Notes under the pieces: model-generated
Database searches by the model: none
The model's input: only the letters and a program-made list of their open reading frames with translations
Told to the model about the DNA's origin: nothing
Position numbers and translations under genes: made by a program
Shown here: piece by piece, positions 31,949-42,476 of the stretch
Numbering within the stretch: position 1 is the stretch's first letter
How the letters are laid out: the number at the start of each line of letters is the position of its first letter
Source of the DNA: Reticulitermes speratus
Lineage: Eukaryota; Arthropoda; Insecta; Blattodea; Rhinotermitidae
Direction: 5' to 3'
Length of the DNA: 64,000 nucleotides
NCBI GenBank assembly: GCA_021186555.1
Contig: JAJKFL010000427.1
Location: 18,004,505-18,068,504 of the forward strand

Positions 31949-32327
31949 CCGATCCCAGTGGCCGTGCGGTCTAAGGCGTGGGTCTGCGGCCGCTCGCTTG
32001 CTGGGATCGTGGGTTCGAATCCTGCCTAGGGCATGGCTGTTTGTGTTGTGTTTGTTGTAAAGACGGTAGCATGGAACATAAAGTGACATGAAGGACGAAA
32101 GGATTTAAACAGTACAAAAATGGATCAAAGGGGGAAAAAACCCCGGACAGGCAAAAAAAAAAAATCCCGCCCACTCTTGTGAGTGTTGTTTGTTGTCAGG
32201 TAGAGGTCTCTGCGAAGGGCTGATCACTCGTCCAGAGTAGTCCTATCGAGTGTGGTGTGTCTGAGTGTGATCGTGAAGACTGGATGAGGAGGTCCTGGCC
32301 CACTAAGGGCTGTTGCGCCATTGGAAA
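31949..32327 (+). mobile_element. SINE family B closing the array, with internal insert
   Basis: The last 71-bp head continues into a SINE body: GGTTCGAATCCTGCC, GGCATGGCTGTTTGTG, then after an insert (about 32056-32166, ending in A12 and TCCCGCCCACTC) TTGTGAGTGTTGTTTGTTG, GGTAGAGGTCTCTGCGAAGG and GGGCTGTTGCGCCATTGG. The insert looks like a small unknown element or fragment. This SINE is the probable source of the array. Confidence 0.88.
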
Positions 32328-32549
32328 AATAATTGTAATTCTATTGCTAAATTTTGTGGAAAGCATAAGCCAATACAGTGTCGACTGTTCTGCACGAACA
32401 TATTCAGAAAATAAATGCATTTGGTCTGAAGACGTTACACATCATACTTGCTTACTTCGTTGCATTACGTCACAAAGTTTATCACTGCCGCTGGGATGTG
32501 ATACCATGTAAAATGTTAGATACACACACATTGAGGTTTTGTCCATTAT

Positions 32550-32592
32550 CGGGACAGGTGATGGAGGCAGCAGGTTTCGAAACGTCAGTACG
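32550..32592 (+). ncRNA. Degenerate hammerhead, family 2
   Basis: GGTGATGGAGGCAGCAGGTT then TCGAAACGTCAGTACG resembles the 38.1-kb arms (GATG.GGAGGCAG..GAAACGTCGGTACG). The CTGANGA box is not conserved, so it is probably inactive. Confidence 0.45.
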
Positions 32593-33413
32593 TTCACTCA
32601 ATTACTCGGCAACACACCAGGCGACATTTCTGGACCTGTAAAGCAGAAAGTTGTAAGTCCAATTTTGTATTTGAGATAATACATAATTTTTCTTAGACCA
32701 ACATGTGACTTACTGCTGTTTAATTCTTGGTCCAGCCACACTGGGACAGTATGTGGACTTAACAACCATCTGCATCTGAAAGAGCTCGAAATTCTAAGAA
32801 AAGTGGTCTGTTATATCATATATAATAAAAATATTGTTACACCCTTCTGCTTCTCAGGACCAGATTTTTTGTCTTAATCACCGCCGACAGAACTTCAGGT
32901 CTGAGGTTATGGAAGTTGTGTAACATCCACTGGGTGGGGTAACAGAGGAGAAGAAACAGAGGCCGAACCTTTCCCTGCCAGTCACGTAACAAGACTGGAT
33001 TATTTCATTTAGCTTTCTTTTGTTTAGCGCGTTTTTACGATGTTGTTTTATTGTATTGTTCTTAGTGGTATTTAGTTTATTCAAATGCTGAGTGACAAAG
33101 CAACAAATAACCTCTAAACGGGGAAGAAAGCCAAAATGTGGTCTCACCTCATTAACTCTGTTGCAAAGACTTTACTATGCGCACGTCCTCTATTCTTACC
33201 CGTGGGACCTATAAAATTTGCCAATCTGATGTACTTTGTAACAGACAGGTGGGGTGTGAGTAACCCACGAAGGCACGACGTCTGACCGGGCAGAAGATGA
33301 CCCCAGAGCGCGTCACACATCAGCAATGAAAGAGCCATGGCTGTGTTCATTGCTTGTAATTAAATATATATACCACTGACTTGCTATGTGTGGAGTAAAC
33401 ATTTCAGGGATGT
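32593..33413. other. No recognisable feature
   Basis: I see no coding or repeat signal. Confidence 0.45.
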
Positions 33414-33428
33414 AAGTCTATAGATTTA

Positions 33429-33689
33429 CCGATCCCAGTGGCCGTGCGGTCTATGGCGTGGGTCTGCGGCCGCTCGCTTACTAGGATCGTGGGTTCAAAT
33501 CCCACCAGGGGCATGGATGTCTGTCTCTTGTGAGTGTTGTGTGTTGTCAGGTAGAGGTCTCTGCGACGGGCTGGTCCCTCGTCCAGAGGAGACCTACCGA
33601 CTGTGGTGTGTCTCAGATGTGTGTGATCATGAAACCTCGACGAAACGAGGAGGCCCAGGCCCATATAGGGCTGTCGAGCCATAGAAAAA
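33429..33689 (+). mobile_element. SINE family B, full length, 15-bp target duplication
   Basis: Head CCGATCCCAGTGGCCGTGCG with B-box GGTTCAAATCCCACC, complete body, 3' end GGGCTGTCGAGCCATAG plus A-run. Exact AAGTCTATAGATTTA flanks it at 33414-33428 and 33690-33704. A young insertion; reference copy for family B. Confidence 0.95.
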
Positions 33690-33704
33690 AAGTCTATAGA
33701 TTTA

Positions 33705-34700
33705 AGGAACTTATTTTTCAAGAAATTGCTTGCTTTGCGGACCCTCCAGATGAAACAAACGTCAGAGGAAAAGTCCTGCATAGCATCATATTCTGGTCCA
33801 CTTAATTATTTCTTGAATTGAAACCCTTCAGATTGAAGATTTCTGTGTGAAGACATCACGTTATAGGGTGTAATTATACGCCTCCTTCTTCAAAACCACG
33901 CAACATCTGTTGAATTAATTTTTGCAAAATATAACATAGAAACATACCGCCTTGCCAGAATTTAATTTCGCTTCTGGTTTGAAGACGATAAATAAACACA
34001 TGTTGAAATTAGCCATGATACTCATAGATACATATTTTATGTTAAGTATCGTTTTACTAGTTAACTCTTCAATGACGCTGGGGTTTAACCTTTTAACGAC
34101 CTGCATTTAAAGGCACGTAGGAAAACACGTCTAGAAATTCCTTTTATGGGAATATATTTAGGCAACCGGGACATTTATTGCTTTGTTTAAAACATGCTGA
34201 ATAATCCCTGTTTTATTTTCCACAAAATGCCTTTTATTTCGTAATCCTGTCGGTTTCTATTCAAATAATACTCATGCATTTCAAAAACCATGCGCTCAAA
34301 TTTAAATACTCACCCCGGTAGGATAAAGCCTAAATTAGAACTGCAGCACAGGACTGAGGGCTTTCAGATATATATAGTAACCTCAAATGAATTAACGACA
34401 GTGCCGTGCTCCCAGACCGGAAGTGTTTGAGGATTTAAAGTTCCGTACAGTTCCCGGAGGCAGGCATTGAAATGTAAGCATTTACAAACATTATGTCGGT
34501 AAGATCATTTGGGGTGGGATGATGGTAAATATTATACTTGTGAGGATGGGCAATATCGCAGAATTTGCCTTGAGGTACTGAGGAAAACCACAGAAACATC
34601 AGTCACGATAGCTGTTGTCCAGATCGAGGTCAGGACTGGGTGCCACATGAAGGCAATTTAGGATTATCCTTTACGTTATATTGACCGTGCATTCTATAGC
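33705..34700. other. No recognisable feature
   Basis: I see no coding or repeat signal. Confidence 0.45.
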
Positions 34701-34760
34701 AATTGGAAGTTATTTATTTATTATACCAACTCATGCACAATTTTTACAATATTATTACTT

Positions 34761-34806
34761 CACCCCTATACGTATTTCGGCGTTCAGAATGCCATCCTCA
34801 GGGAGT
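34761..34806 (-). ncRNA. Hammerhead ribozyme, left arm of foldback 3
   Basis: Minus strand: ACTCC pairs with GGGGT (one G-U), CTGAGGA (fits CTGANGA), stem II GGCATTCTGAACGCC (3 bp, A-C mismatch, 2 bp), GAAA, self-complementary ATACGTAT, triplet ATA, then GGGGTG. Core intact. Confidence 0.78.
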
Positions 34807-34891
34807 CACAGTGTTAAAAGCATAGACTATACATCGATTGTATAAAAACTTTTTATACAATCGATGTATAGTCTATGCTTTTAACACTGTG

Positions 34892-34936
34892 ACCCCCTGA
34901 GGATGGCATTCTGAACGCCGAAATACGTATAGGGGT
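34892..34936 (+). ncRNA. Hammerhead ribozyme, right arm of foldback 3
   Basis: Plus strand: stem I ACCCC/GGGGT (5 bp, perfect), CTGAGGA, the same stem II as the left arm, GAAA at about 34920-34923, ATACGTAT, triplet ATA. Core intact. Confidence 0.8.
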
Positions 34937-35099
34937 GAAGTAATAATATTGTAAAAATTGTGTATGAGTTGGTGAAATAAATAACCTCCAATTAGGATTA
35001 CCCCTTTGAACTACAATTCTCGGCAGTACGACTGTAAAACTGGAAAATTTAAGCAGTAGGAGAGCATGGTTTTGGATTGCAGCCTTTATGCATTGTGTT

Positions 35100-35330
35100 T
35101 GGGGCCGGGTGGGTCTTAGTGGGAGGAGTGACGACAGCAGTCTGCACGTCCGAAATATTGGGGTTTGTTCCCTGACTTCTGTGCGACGCAAAGCATCCAG
35201 ACATATCTGGGACCCGTCCAGCCTCCTTTGCAATGGGTACCAGGAAAACTTTTCCTGGGTTTAAGCGGCCGAAGCGGGCACCTGACTACTCAACCCCGTG
35301 CAGTGTCGAGATTAAGAATGAGTGGAACCA
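35100..35330 (+). mobile_element. SINE family A, diverged
   Basis: Body blocks GACCCGTCCAGCCTCCTTTG, CAATGGGTACCAGG, GGTTTAAGCGGCCGAAGC and TGCAGTGTCGAGATTAAG. The head region is unrecognisable. Confidence 0.7.
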
Positions 35331-36125
35331 GTGACGTAGATAAAGTATCTGCAGATACAGAGGCTAGGGACCCCGCAAAGATAAAGGATTTTAAAATTTT
35401 TGTCCTTTGGGAATGAACTTCTTTCCTCTGAAAGAAGGCGGTATTTTGAGAGATCTGGAAGTAACTTTTCTTCCATTATTGAGTTGCAAGCCCCCTCGAC
35501 CAATTACCTACAACCACTACGTGGAATCGTGCCTCCATTCATTCATGTGGTCATAGGGTGGTGCTCAATTAAGCTGAGGAAGTACTTTGCATTCCCCTTT
35601 ATTCCTAGTCTTTATTTGCCCCTCAAATAATTCAAGACAAAGAAATACAAATGCTGAAAATGTGTAATTGTGGGCGATATTGTGAGAAGCCCTATCAACA
35701 GAACTGTCATGTTTACAAGCAACAGTAAGCTGTGCTGTGTTCAGCGTCTCAACTGCTTCGATCGTAACATTTTCCTCTGTACGGCTTCAGCACATAACTG
35801 ACTCCGGAACAAAAGAAGTGGGTTGTCTGGGCAACGCAATATTGCGACGCACTTTCACATCCCACAATCATTTTGTCTTTTACTGTTTTTATATTAACGT
35901 GCTGAACCTCCGTTTTTCCATTTGGTAAAGAGAAGATAAATGGGCATGGAGCTTTGATGGAATGTTTACTGACAGGGAAAATCAAAGTATTCGAAGAGAA
36001 ACCTTTCCTTCCTTTACGACGAACCACACAAGGAAAGGCAAAGAATTGCAGCAAGGCCTTCACAATAAGAAGACTGCAACTAAGTATCTTAACTGTGGCG
36101 TGGCTTTGTAAACCAACAAATTGCA
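35331..36125. other. No recognisable feature
   Basis: Overlapping open frames of up to 125 residues occur on both strands around 35737-36126, without a recognisable motif. Confidence 0.4.
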
Positions 36126-36430
36126 CAGTAGAGTCCCGATTATCCGGCCTAAACGGGACAGATAGCTGGTCATATTACGGAGTGTCGGATAATGCGGAAA
36201 TGGGGACGAAACAGGCCGGAAATTAAAAGAAAGTACAGTACAAGTGCAAATTTGGTTTATTAATAACCATTCTGCAGTGCCACTAACGTAATATAATACA
36301 GAACTGTTATTTGAGTAAATAAATTTCAATTAAGTAAACTGATTGCGCGAGTGTGCATGCGCGCGCACAAAATTGTAAACAGCACATCGTGCACTATGTT
36401 GGATAACCGAAGGTCGGATATTCGGGACTG
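36126..36430. mobile_element. pogo/Tigger-type MITE
   Basis: 305 bp with ends CAGTAGAGTCCCGATTATCC and (read inward at right) CAGTCCCGAATATCCGACC. The right flank is TA; the left flank is CA, a likely later change. No transposase frame. Confidence 0.72.
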
Positions 36431-36439
36431 TAGTGTTAC

Positions 36440-36650
36440 CTAATGTGATAAAGCAGATTTCTTCTCGAGAAGCTAACAGTAACTCATCCATTGAAGAAAT
36501 TACACCCCCCCTCAACCTCCCTTTCTGGAACGTGATGATTCGTTGCTGTGTCCGTAAAGTCCGCAACTGGGCCCTATCATAAGCCACATTAATTGAATCT
36601 ACACTTCTCACTCTATTTCTTCTTCTCTTCAAAGCTTAGGCCTCTCACGT
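36440..36650 (-). mobile_element. LINE 3'-end fragment
   Basis: On the minus strand the residual frame reads YDRAQLRTLRTQQRII, followed by the 3' UTR block GAGTTACTGTTAGCTTCTCG. It matches the LINE tail with a different subfamily sequence (AYDRAQ.RTL instead of LAQDR..WRAL). Confidence 0.6.
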
Positions 36651-38056
36651 GGTCTCTTATTTTCACGTTTGCTAACCAAATAGGCACGAATTTCTCCTTT
36701 TTCTCATAAGCGTCATCTTGCCTCGTCCATCTTATTGTCTTTGGTTATTCATGGTTTCCCTTAATCCCGCCAGGAAAATGAAAGGATAATACCTGTATTA
36801 GGCCACAACCGCTTCCTTTGAAATTTTCCATTCATGATATTAATTAATTAATTAATAACTCTTCATTCACCCATCCGTCCAACGATCATACATCTGCCTA
36901 TGTAGTGACTTGTACACTGGACTCTAGCTGACTGCATTGGGCTACTCGGAGAGGCTCAGACTGCTGAGCGTAAGCCGTTCTTTGTTTGCAGCCATTCACA
37001 GAGACAGCTGCCCCTTTTTATATACCGGACGAAATGAAAGAGAATGGCTTATATTAATCATGCTTTTTACGTACGCAATTATGAGTTTGCTTTTTTACAA
37101 ATAATCCCACTAAAATATAGGACTTGGCTTAGTTGTGCGCTTTCCGATAAGAACAAATTTGTAAGAGGCTTATAGCTACAGTCGGTAGAAATTAAAGTTT
37201 AAACCTACAGACTGCTGTTTGCTTAAGTGATGGACCAGATACTGCAGTCCCACCCTCCGCTCATCGGCCCGCAAGTCACGGACGGATTCACTTCTTGTTT
37301 ATTTTTGGGACAACGGTAGCTATTTTAAAACATTGTTTCGTAATTCTCATACGAAATTTTGTAGACTGCAGTAGGCAGTATAAACTTCGCGTCGCGTATA
37401 AGTAAGAAGGCTGTTAGTGTTGATAAGGCTTAATGACACCAGCCTTGTAAGTTACACTTGGCGCCAGTGAACCTTTAGAAATAAGTAAATGAAATTGGTT
37501 TTGGATTTTCTGAATGGATGAGAAATTTAACTTTTTCTCTTAACTGCATCCAGTTTTGCAGCCGTATAACCAGTACGTATCGCTAGCCAGAGCGTGAATC
37601 TAATCTCTGTCCTACATCTACTTCCCGAGATAAAGACTTAAGCAACAATAACTTCACTCTCCCACAGGTTATAGTTGTATAGTGCTTGATTAAGCACAGG
37701 AGCAGGGTTTTACCTTTAAACCTACCGTATGAAGCAGTAGGCACTTGTCAGACTGAGCGGACCTCTCCAAAATCTGGACAAGCCCTCTACTGCATCGCCT
37801 TTCTCTTTCAAGTACAGCCCCCTAGGGTCTCACAACTGAAATGGATTTCTGTGGCACACATAAAGATCTCGGTCCCCCAGCCGAACCATTAGATTGTTTT
37901 AGACTTCCGGTCTAAAATCAATTTTCTCTAGGCGCAACAATTTTATTTTCTGAAGTCCATCCTCTTAGGACGACTTGTGATTCATGATTGCATGAGGCGT
38001 GCAGAGTGATGGTGACCGCTAGCAATTAGGGTCATCCACGATTACGGTCTTTTATG
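36651..38056. other. No recognisable feature
   Basis: I see no coding or repeat signal. Confidence 0.45.
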
Positions 38057-38205
38057 ATGACGCCACCATATATTCTGGTAGAAGCGTACCGACGGTTCAG
38101 AGGAATTCTGCCTCCATCGCCTGGGTAGCTACAATCCGATGACGAAGGCAACAGGTTCCTATGAAACGTCGGTACGCTTCTACCAGACTACACGACGTTA
38201 CGTCT
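38057..38205. mobile_element. Foldback of hammerhead family 2, degenerate
   Basis: Inverted arms share TCTGGTAGAAGCGTACCGAC and complement. The right arm reads CCGATGA.., GAAACGTCGGTACG; the left arm, on the minus strand, GCGATGGAGG.., GAACCGTCGGTACG. Comparing arms suggests CTGATGA, stem II GAGG..CCTC, GAAA, stem III ACGT, triplet GTC in the ancestor. Both cores are now altered. Confidence 0.6.
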
Positions 38206-38479
38206 GAGACGACAGTAATCCTTACAGCCACCGCCGAGGGAACATCAAATCCCACAGGTTCACCCAGTATTTATTCAAATTTATAATACGTGTTGTGAGA
38301 ACTACAAATTCATCTTTTAAAGCACAGCTTGCCTGAACACTGACATGTCTGCATTTTGACCATATGGTGTGTTTCTCTAATTCGTGTGATTCGAGTAATG
38401 GACAGCGAATACTTATATTTTAAAATAAGGTGCAAATGAATTCCAGGCCAAAAGGTGAATCAGATATTTAAATATATCG

Positions 38480-38720
38480 GAAATAATTATGTGGTTGTTT
38501 AACTCCTTAAAGCCTAGTGGTTACTACGTATACCGCCAGGTCGAGTATTCAAAAGTTTATGTTTTGCTCACGCAGTGCATTTGTGTGTTTTGCATTGATC
38601 CTAGTGCAAGCAGGGTTTATTTCCCATACAGCATTAAATGGTTGGTTTTTGTAACAGAGATGGGAAGTGTTTACTGGGCGGTACGAACTGAATCGTTAAA
38701 TGAAATTTATGTTCATGATA
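38480..38720 (-). repeat. Dispersed repeat family C, inverted copy
   Basis: GTTTAACTCCTTAAAGCC at the left, then ATTAAATGGTTGGTTTTTGT and AACTGAATCGTTAAATG at the right, fit the inverted consensus seen at 20640 and 25460. Diverged. Confidence 0.4.
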
Positions 38721-39009
38721 GTCGTGAAATAGTTGGGGTAACTCTTGTGACATGTAGTCTATTACCGTATGCAATGGTAGTGTTTACCGGGAGACTTTTC
38801 AGCATTTCATCCACTACATGCACACGATTCTTCCTCCAGCCTCTCACGACATTATAATCTATCTCTCAAGAGACGTGTAATAGTATTTTCAAGGTTACAA
38901 GGAAACACTTTTGCACTCTTTACGTCATTATGCTAGTTGTTCTAATACGTTACTCTGCGTTTTCTCGTCTATCCAGTTTTCTTGACAGTACATTTTGCCA
39001 AAAAATTTA

Positions 39010-39245
39010 CTCGAATGGTAAATGTCTTGCCTTGTAATCAGGCGATACCTGGTTCAATTGTCGGCTGAGATACCGACTAAAGTCACTGGGGGTTTTGTTT
39101 TTCCGCTTTTTCCTCACTCACTCCATAAGTATTACAAGCTAATAACTCAGATTAAGCCACGATCACTTCCTTCCATATTTTTCCAATTAATTATTCAATT
39201 CAATCCAGTCACTCGGTGTTGGGGTCTGATTGCCTGGTGGGTTCT
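39010..39245 (+). mobile_element. tRNA-derived SINE, separate family
   Basis: Head GGTAAATGTCTTGCCTTGTA .. CCTGGTTCAATTGTCGG (B-box GGTTCAATT), pyrimidine-rich body (TTTTTCCGCTTTTTCCTC), ending in an A/T-rich tail with AAATAAAATAAAA. Confidence 0.55.
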
Positions 39246-39352
39246 TTAAATAAAATAAAAATATACGTCATTAAGCTGCACTTTTATTTAAAGGAATGAA
39301 TATAAATAAATATGTAAAAAATATGCAGTTCAATTTTAAATATATTATGCAT

Positions 39353-39730
39353 ACTGAAACTCCATAACGAGGAGCTTCGTGATCTGGACGCCTCACCAAA
39401 TATTATTCGGGTGACAAAGGAAGGAGTACAGGATGGTCGGCGTAAGTGGCACATACGGGGAGAAGAGAAATGTATAAAAAGTTTTTGTGGGGAACCCTGA
39501 GGGAAAGAGGCCACTTGGAAGTGCAAGGTGTAAATGCGACGATAATATTTGAATGGATATTAAAGACACGGGACGGGAGAGCGTGAACTGGATTGATCTG
39601 GCTCAGGATACGAATAAGTGGCGGGCTCTTGGGAACATAGTAATTTACCTTCGGATTCCATAAAATTCGGGGAATTTAACTAGCTGCAGAACTATTAACT
39701 TTTCAAGAAGTCTGCTTCGGGAAGTTGGTT
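39353..39730 (+). pseudogene. LINE reverse-transcriptase ORF, C-terminal tail
   Basis: Two frames together preserve NEELRDLDASPNIIRVTKEG, EGKRPLGSARCK, then DTGRESVNWIDLAQDTNKWR and ALGNIVIYLRIP before a stop and 3' UTR. This is the conserved end of a non-LTR retrotransposon polyprotein, well past the reverse transcriptase domain. At least one frameshift (about 39470) and internal stops at about 39481 and 39550. 5'-truncated, as usual for LINEs. The clade cannot be fixed from this tail. Confidence 0.8.
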
Positions 39731-39910
39731 ATTTAATGTATACTGAAACGTTACTCCGAATTTTACCTTTATTCTTTTGAAAGCAGAATTTACCCCTGAA
39801 GATGAGACAGTAGAGTCGAAGCGACTTTGATGTAGAGGGTGAAGGAAAATGAGCGGCCAAATGTACAGAAGGTGAAACTACGCTACAATAGAAGAAAAAA
39901 TTATTTTATA

Positions 39911-40519
39911 AACATAGGCCTTCTGAAGCATTGTTTCCGAGTCACGGATTCCTGGAGATTAAAGAAAATGCTCAAATATCCACCTTAAGCTTAAACACAA
40001 GACGTTACAGGTCTGAACAGTTATTACCTGACTCGTTGGAAATTCCAGGTGTCGTACGAATCATCTCAAATCCATTCTGTAGTCAATGTTGCAAGTCCTG
40101 GACGTCATTGAATTCTGTATCACAAACAGTGGACTTCAGATGTCCACAGAGATAAGAAACTAAGTGACTTAAATCAGGGGAAGTAGCTGGTCATGCTGTT
40201 GGTCCACCTCGTCCGATCCACTGTTCCGGAAACACGTTGTTCAAGAATTCCCGAACTGCAAGAGAAGATATGGTGGAGCACCATCATGCGTGAACCATAA
40301 ATGAATCTTAGTCTGCAGGTTCACATAGTGCAACGGCTCTGGAAGGACGTTCCCTAAAAAATCGTGGTAAAAAGCCTCAGTGAGATGTGGAAGAAAGTAG
40401 GATAATGGCAGCCTGTCTTCTGCATTTCGTGCATGGAAACCCAAGGTGGATACTTTGAGCATTTTCTTCAGTCATCTGGAGGCCGTAACGCGGAAACCAC
40501 GCTTCAGAAGGCCTATGTT
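39911..40519 (-). mobile_element. Deleted Tc1/mariner-superfamily element 1
   Basis: 609 bp with inverted ends AACATAGGCCTTCTGAAGC followed by (G/A)TGGTTTCCG-type sequence at both termini. Minus-strand remnants of a DDE transposase: LWFTHDGAPPY (second catalytic Asp) at about 40270-40300 and NNVFPEQWIGRGGPTA then SPDL (third acidic residue region) at about 40145-40240, in two frames with a stop between. The HTH and first Asp region is missing. Flanks are ATA on both sides rather than a clean TA pair. Confidence 0.82.
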
Positions 40520-40586
40520 ATATTTTTTGCTTGTATTTTGATATAGATTTACCTTTGGTAGTCTTGGCCGAGCAATTTACTTTATA

Positions 40587-41151
40587 CAGGGCATACACAA
40601 AAGAATGGTGCGGTATTAAAAGTGAATAAGAAATGTATTTCTCTCCTTACACGGGCACAACATACACCATCAGCGGCGGCAACTGTCCAAGTTTCTCATT
40701 TGGTAATTACAATCCTTCAATGTGTGCACCCTGGGTCACACGACACACATCCACACGGTAATCAAACTTATCCCAGACCCGGTGTAGCATGTCCGCTGTA
40801 ATGGCCTGCAGTGCATGCGTTATCCGATCACGAATTTCATGGATGGACATGGGCAATGGTGGTACATAAACGCTGTCTTTAACGAACCCCCAAAGAAAGA
40901 AATCGCACGGTGTAAGATCTGGCGAACCGGGTGGCCAAGGGAGAAGGTTCTTGTCTCCATTTTCAGCAGCACGTCCGATCCAGCGAAACTGGCCCCGCGG
41001 CCACGCAGTAAGCATGAAAAGCAAACTGCTGGTAGCGCATGAGAAACTTGGACAGTTGCCGCCGCTGACGGTGTATGTTGTGCCCGTGTAGTGTGAGACA
41101 TAAATTTTGTATTCACTTTTGAAACCGCACCATTCTTTTGTGTAAGCCCTG
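40587..41151 (-). mobile_element. Deleted Tc1/mariner-superfamily element 2 with ~115-bp inverted ends
   Basis: 565 bp. Terminal inverted repeats of about 115 bp begin CAGGGCATACACAAAAGAAT (left) and CAGGGCTTACACAAAAGAAT (right, inverted) and run to CAACTGTCCAAGTTTCTCAT. TA flanks both sides (40585-40586, 41152-41153). The interior keeps only the C-terminal part of a transposase on the minus strand. The ends differ from those of element 1, so this is another family. Confidence 0.9.
40707..41010 (-). pseudogene. Transposase C-terminal remnant in element 2
   Basis: The frame reads RWIGRAAENG.., WPPGSPDLTPCDFFLWGF, KDSVYVPPLPMSIHEIRDRI, DKFDYRVDVCRVTQGAHIEG-stop. The PDLTPCDFFLWG block holds the last acidic residue of the DDE/D site and is typical of Tc1/mariner-type insect transposases. 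N-terminal HTH and the first two catalytic residues are deleted; the frame runs open upstream through the inverted repeat to 41198, which is not transposase. No activity expected. Confidence 0.88.
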
Positions 41152-41153
41152 TA

Positions 41154-42476
41154 TATGTGTGTGTGTAGGGTGGCCCAAACTCGTTTAACGGAAAACATTC
41201 CGATCAGTTTTTTTTTTCAATACAATATTATGCCAGTCAATGCCATCACAGCTTTGTGGGCTGTGCCATGAACACAGAGAAACTCATTTTGAACAATTGT
41301 TTGCAAATTTTATATGTAATAACGTATTTTAAATCTTATGTTCATGAACATGTTACTAACTGGTTGACTGACTTTTGGGCAACTCTTTACTTTTCACTTA
41401 GTATGTATTGAGTTCAAATGTAAATAATTTGTTGTTTTATGACACATTACTTCACCATTAAATTGAACAAGAACAGAGCCATGATCGGTGTATATTGCCT
41501 ATAAATATCGCCAAAAGATTTGATCATGTTTTATAGAGTTCCGCCTCAAAGCTGCTAACACGCTGTCATTGGTACTTTTTGGTAATTTCTGCATCATTAG
41601 TTTAAGAATTTTAAGCAAACTATAAATGTCATTAGTCTTGATCTTCACATTTAATGCTGAAACACCCTGTAAGACCTATGTATTATTTTATGCCACAACA
41701 TTTACGTTTGATCGCTTAGGTTGAACTTCACAATTGTACGTTACCCTGACACAGCACTGTTAATAATGCGAATTTTAAAGTTACAGAGCTTACGTGTATA
41801 TAGACAAGTAACTTTTCGAATATGGTGTAATGAAAATCCGCTAATTAGTGAAAAGTATACAGAAAATCGACCAAATAGTTAAAGTTTCAAAGATCGCCTT
41901 ACAGTAGTGGAGACATTGTATATCCTCTTTCTCATCTCCTTTCCTTTCTTCTTCCTGTGACGTCGGGTTATGGCTGGATGCGGTGGCAGAGTCTGCTCCA
42001 GTGAAATTTAATTATTCTGTTAACAAATCTTGACTCCCGGACGTAATATACGACACGTCTGTACGAAGTTAAGATTCCTTCCAACCAAGTTCTTGTTAGC
42101 TCCATATTTATGTACGTTTAATTACTGCTTAAAATAACTACAGTCCGTCTGTAATTTACGTTGGTTCGTAACGGAAACACACGTGGTGCTATCGCTGTTT
42201 CATTCCTAATTGCAGCAAGAAGTTAATGAATCAGAAAACATTGTAAGTTGTCAGGTTTCCACAGCGGAGGTGGTACGTGTTGTGGTCTTCTGGGTTAGGA
42301 TATATTGTCTTATTTTAGACGGATACCAGTGTTAACGGAGGCATATAGTACTTCCATCTCCAGGGTTGAGTCGACTCTAAGTAGGGGGCTGGTGTGGTCC
42401 TCCGAAAAGTGTCTGCCTGCAAAACGATTCGGCATTACAACCGAAACGTCCGTAATATGGAAAACTAAAATACGTA
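41154..42476. other. Unassigned; possible small transposon
   Basis: No coding signal. TAGGGTGGCCCAAAC at 41166 and AAACACCCTGTA at about 41660 loosely resemble inverted ends, but matching is too poor to call an element. Confidence 0.35.

Larger units (their letters stand above)
34701..34993. mobile_element. Foldback element 3: near-perfect palindrome with two hammerheads
   Basis: Arms of about 145 bp meet at 34849 with a spacer of about 2-3 bp. Ends AATTGGAAGTTATTTATTT and complement; next ACCAACTCATGCACAATTTT. Only a few differences separate the arms, so it is young or gene-converted. Both arms carry outward hammerheads. Confidence 0.9.

Noticed and set aside
30813-31970. Cluster of genuine tRNA genes
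   Set aside because: A- and B-boxes are present, but the acceptor and anticodon arms do not pair convincingly and the 3' end after the B-box is replaced by the next unit.
30777-32060. Series of 69-residue frames with a Cys-Arg-Trp-rich repeat
   Set aside because: They start on non-ATG codons every 71 bp in the SINE-head array and are frame artefacts.
39785-39830. CCCCTGAAGATGAGACAGTA hammerhead-like start
   Set aside because: CTGAAGA is present, but the following sequence has GAAG rather than GAAA and no stem II or stem I pairing.
41166-41672. Third mariner-like element after element 2
   Set aside because: TAGGGTGGCCCAAAC and the inverted CAGGGTGTTTCAG share only short blocks and the interior has no transposase trace.
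42425-42465. ACCGAAACGTCCGTAAT next to a SINE, resembling the 3' half of a family 2 hammerhead
   Set aside because: No CTGANGA box or stem II partner lies upstream at the right distance.
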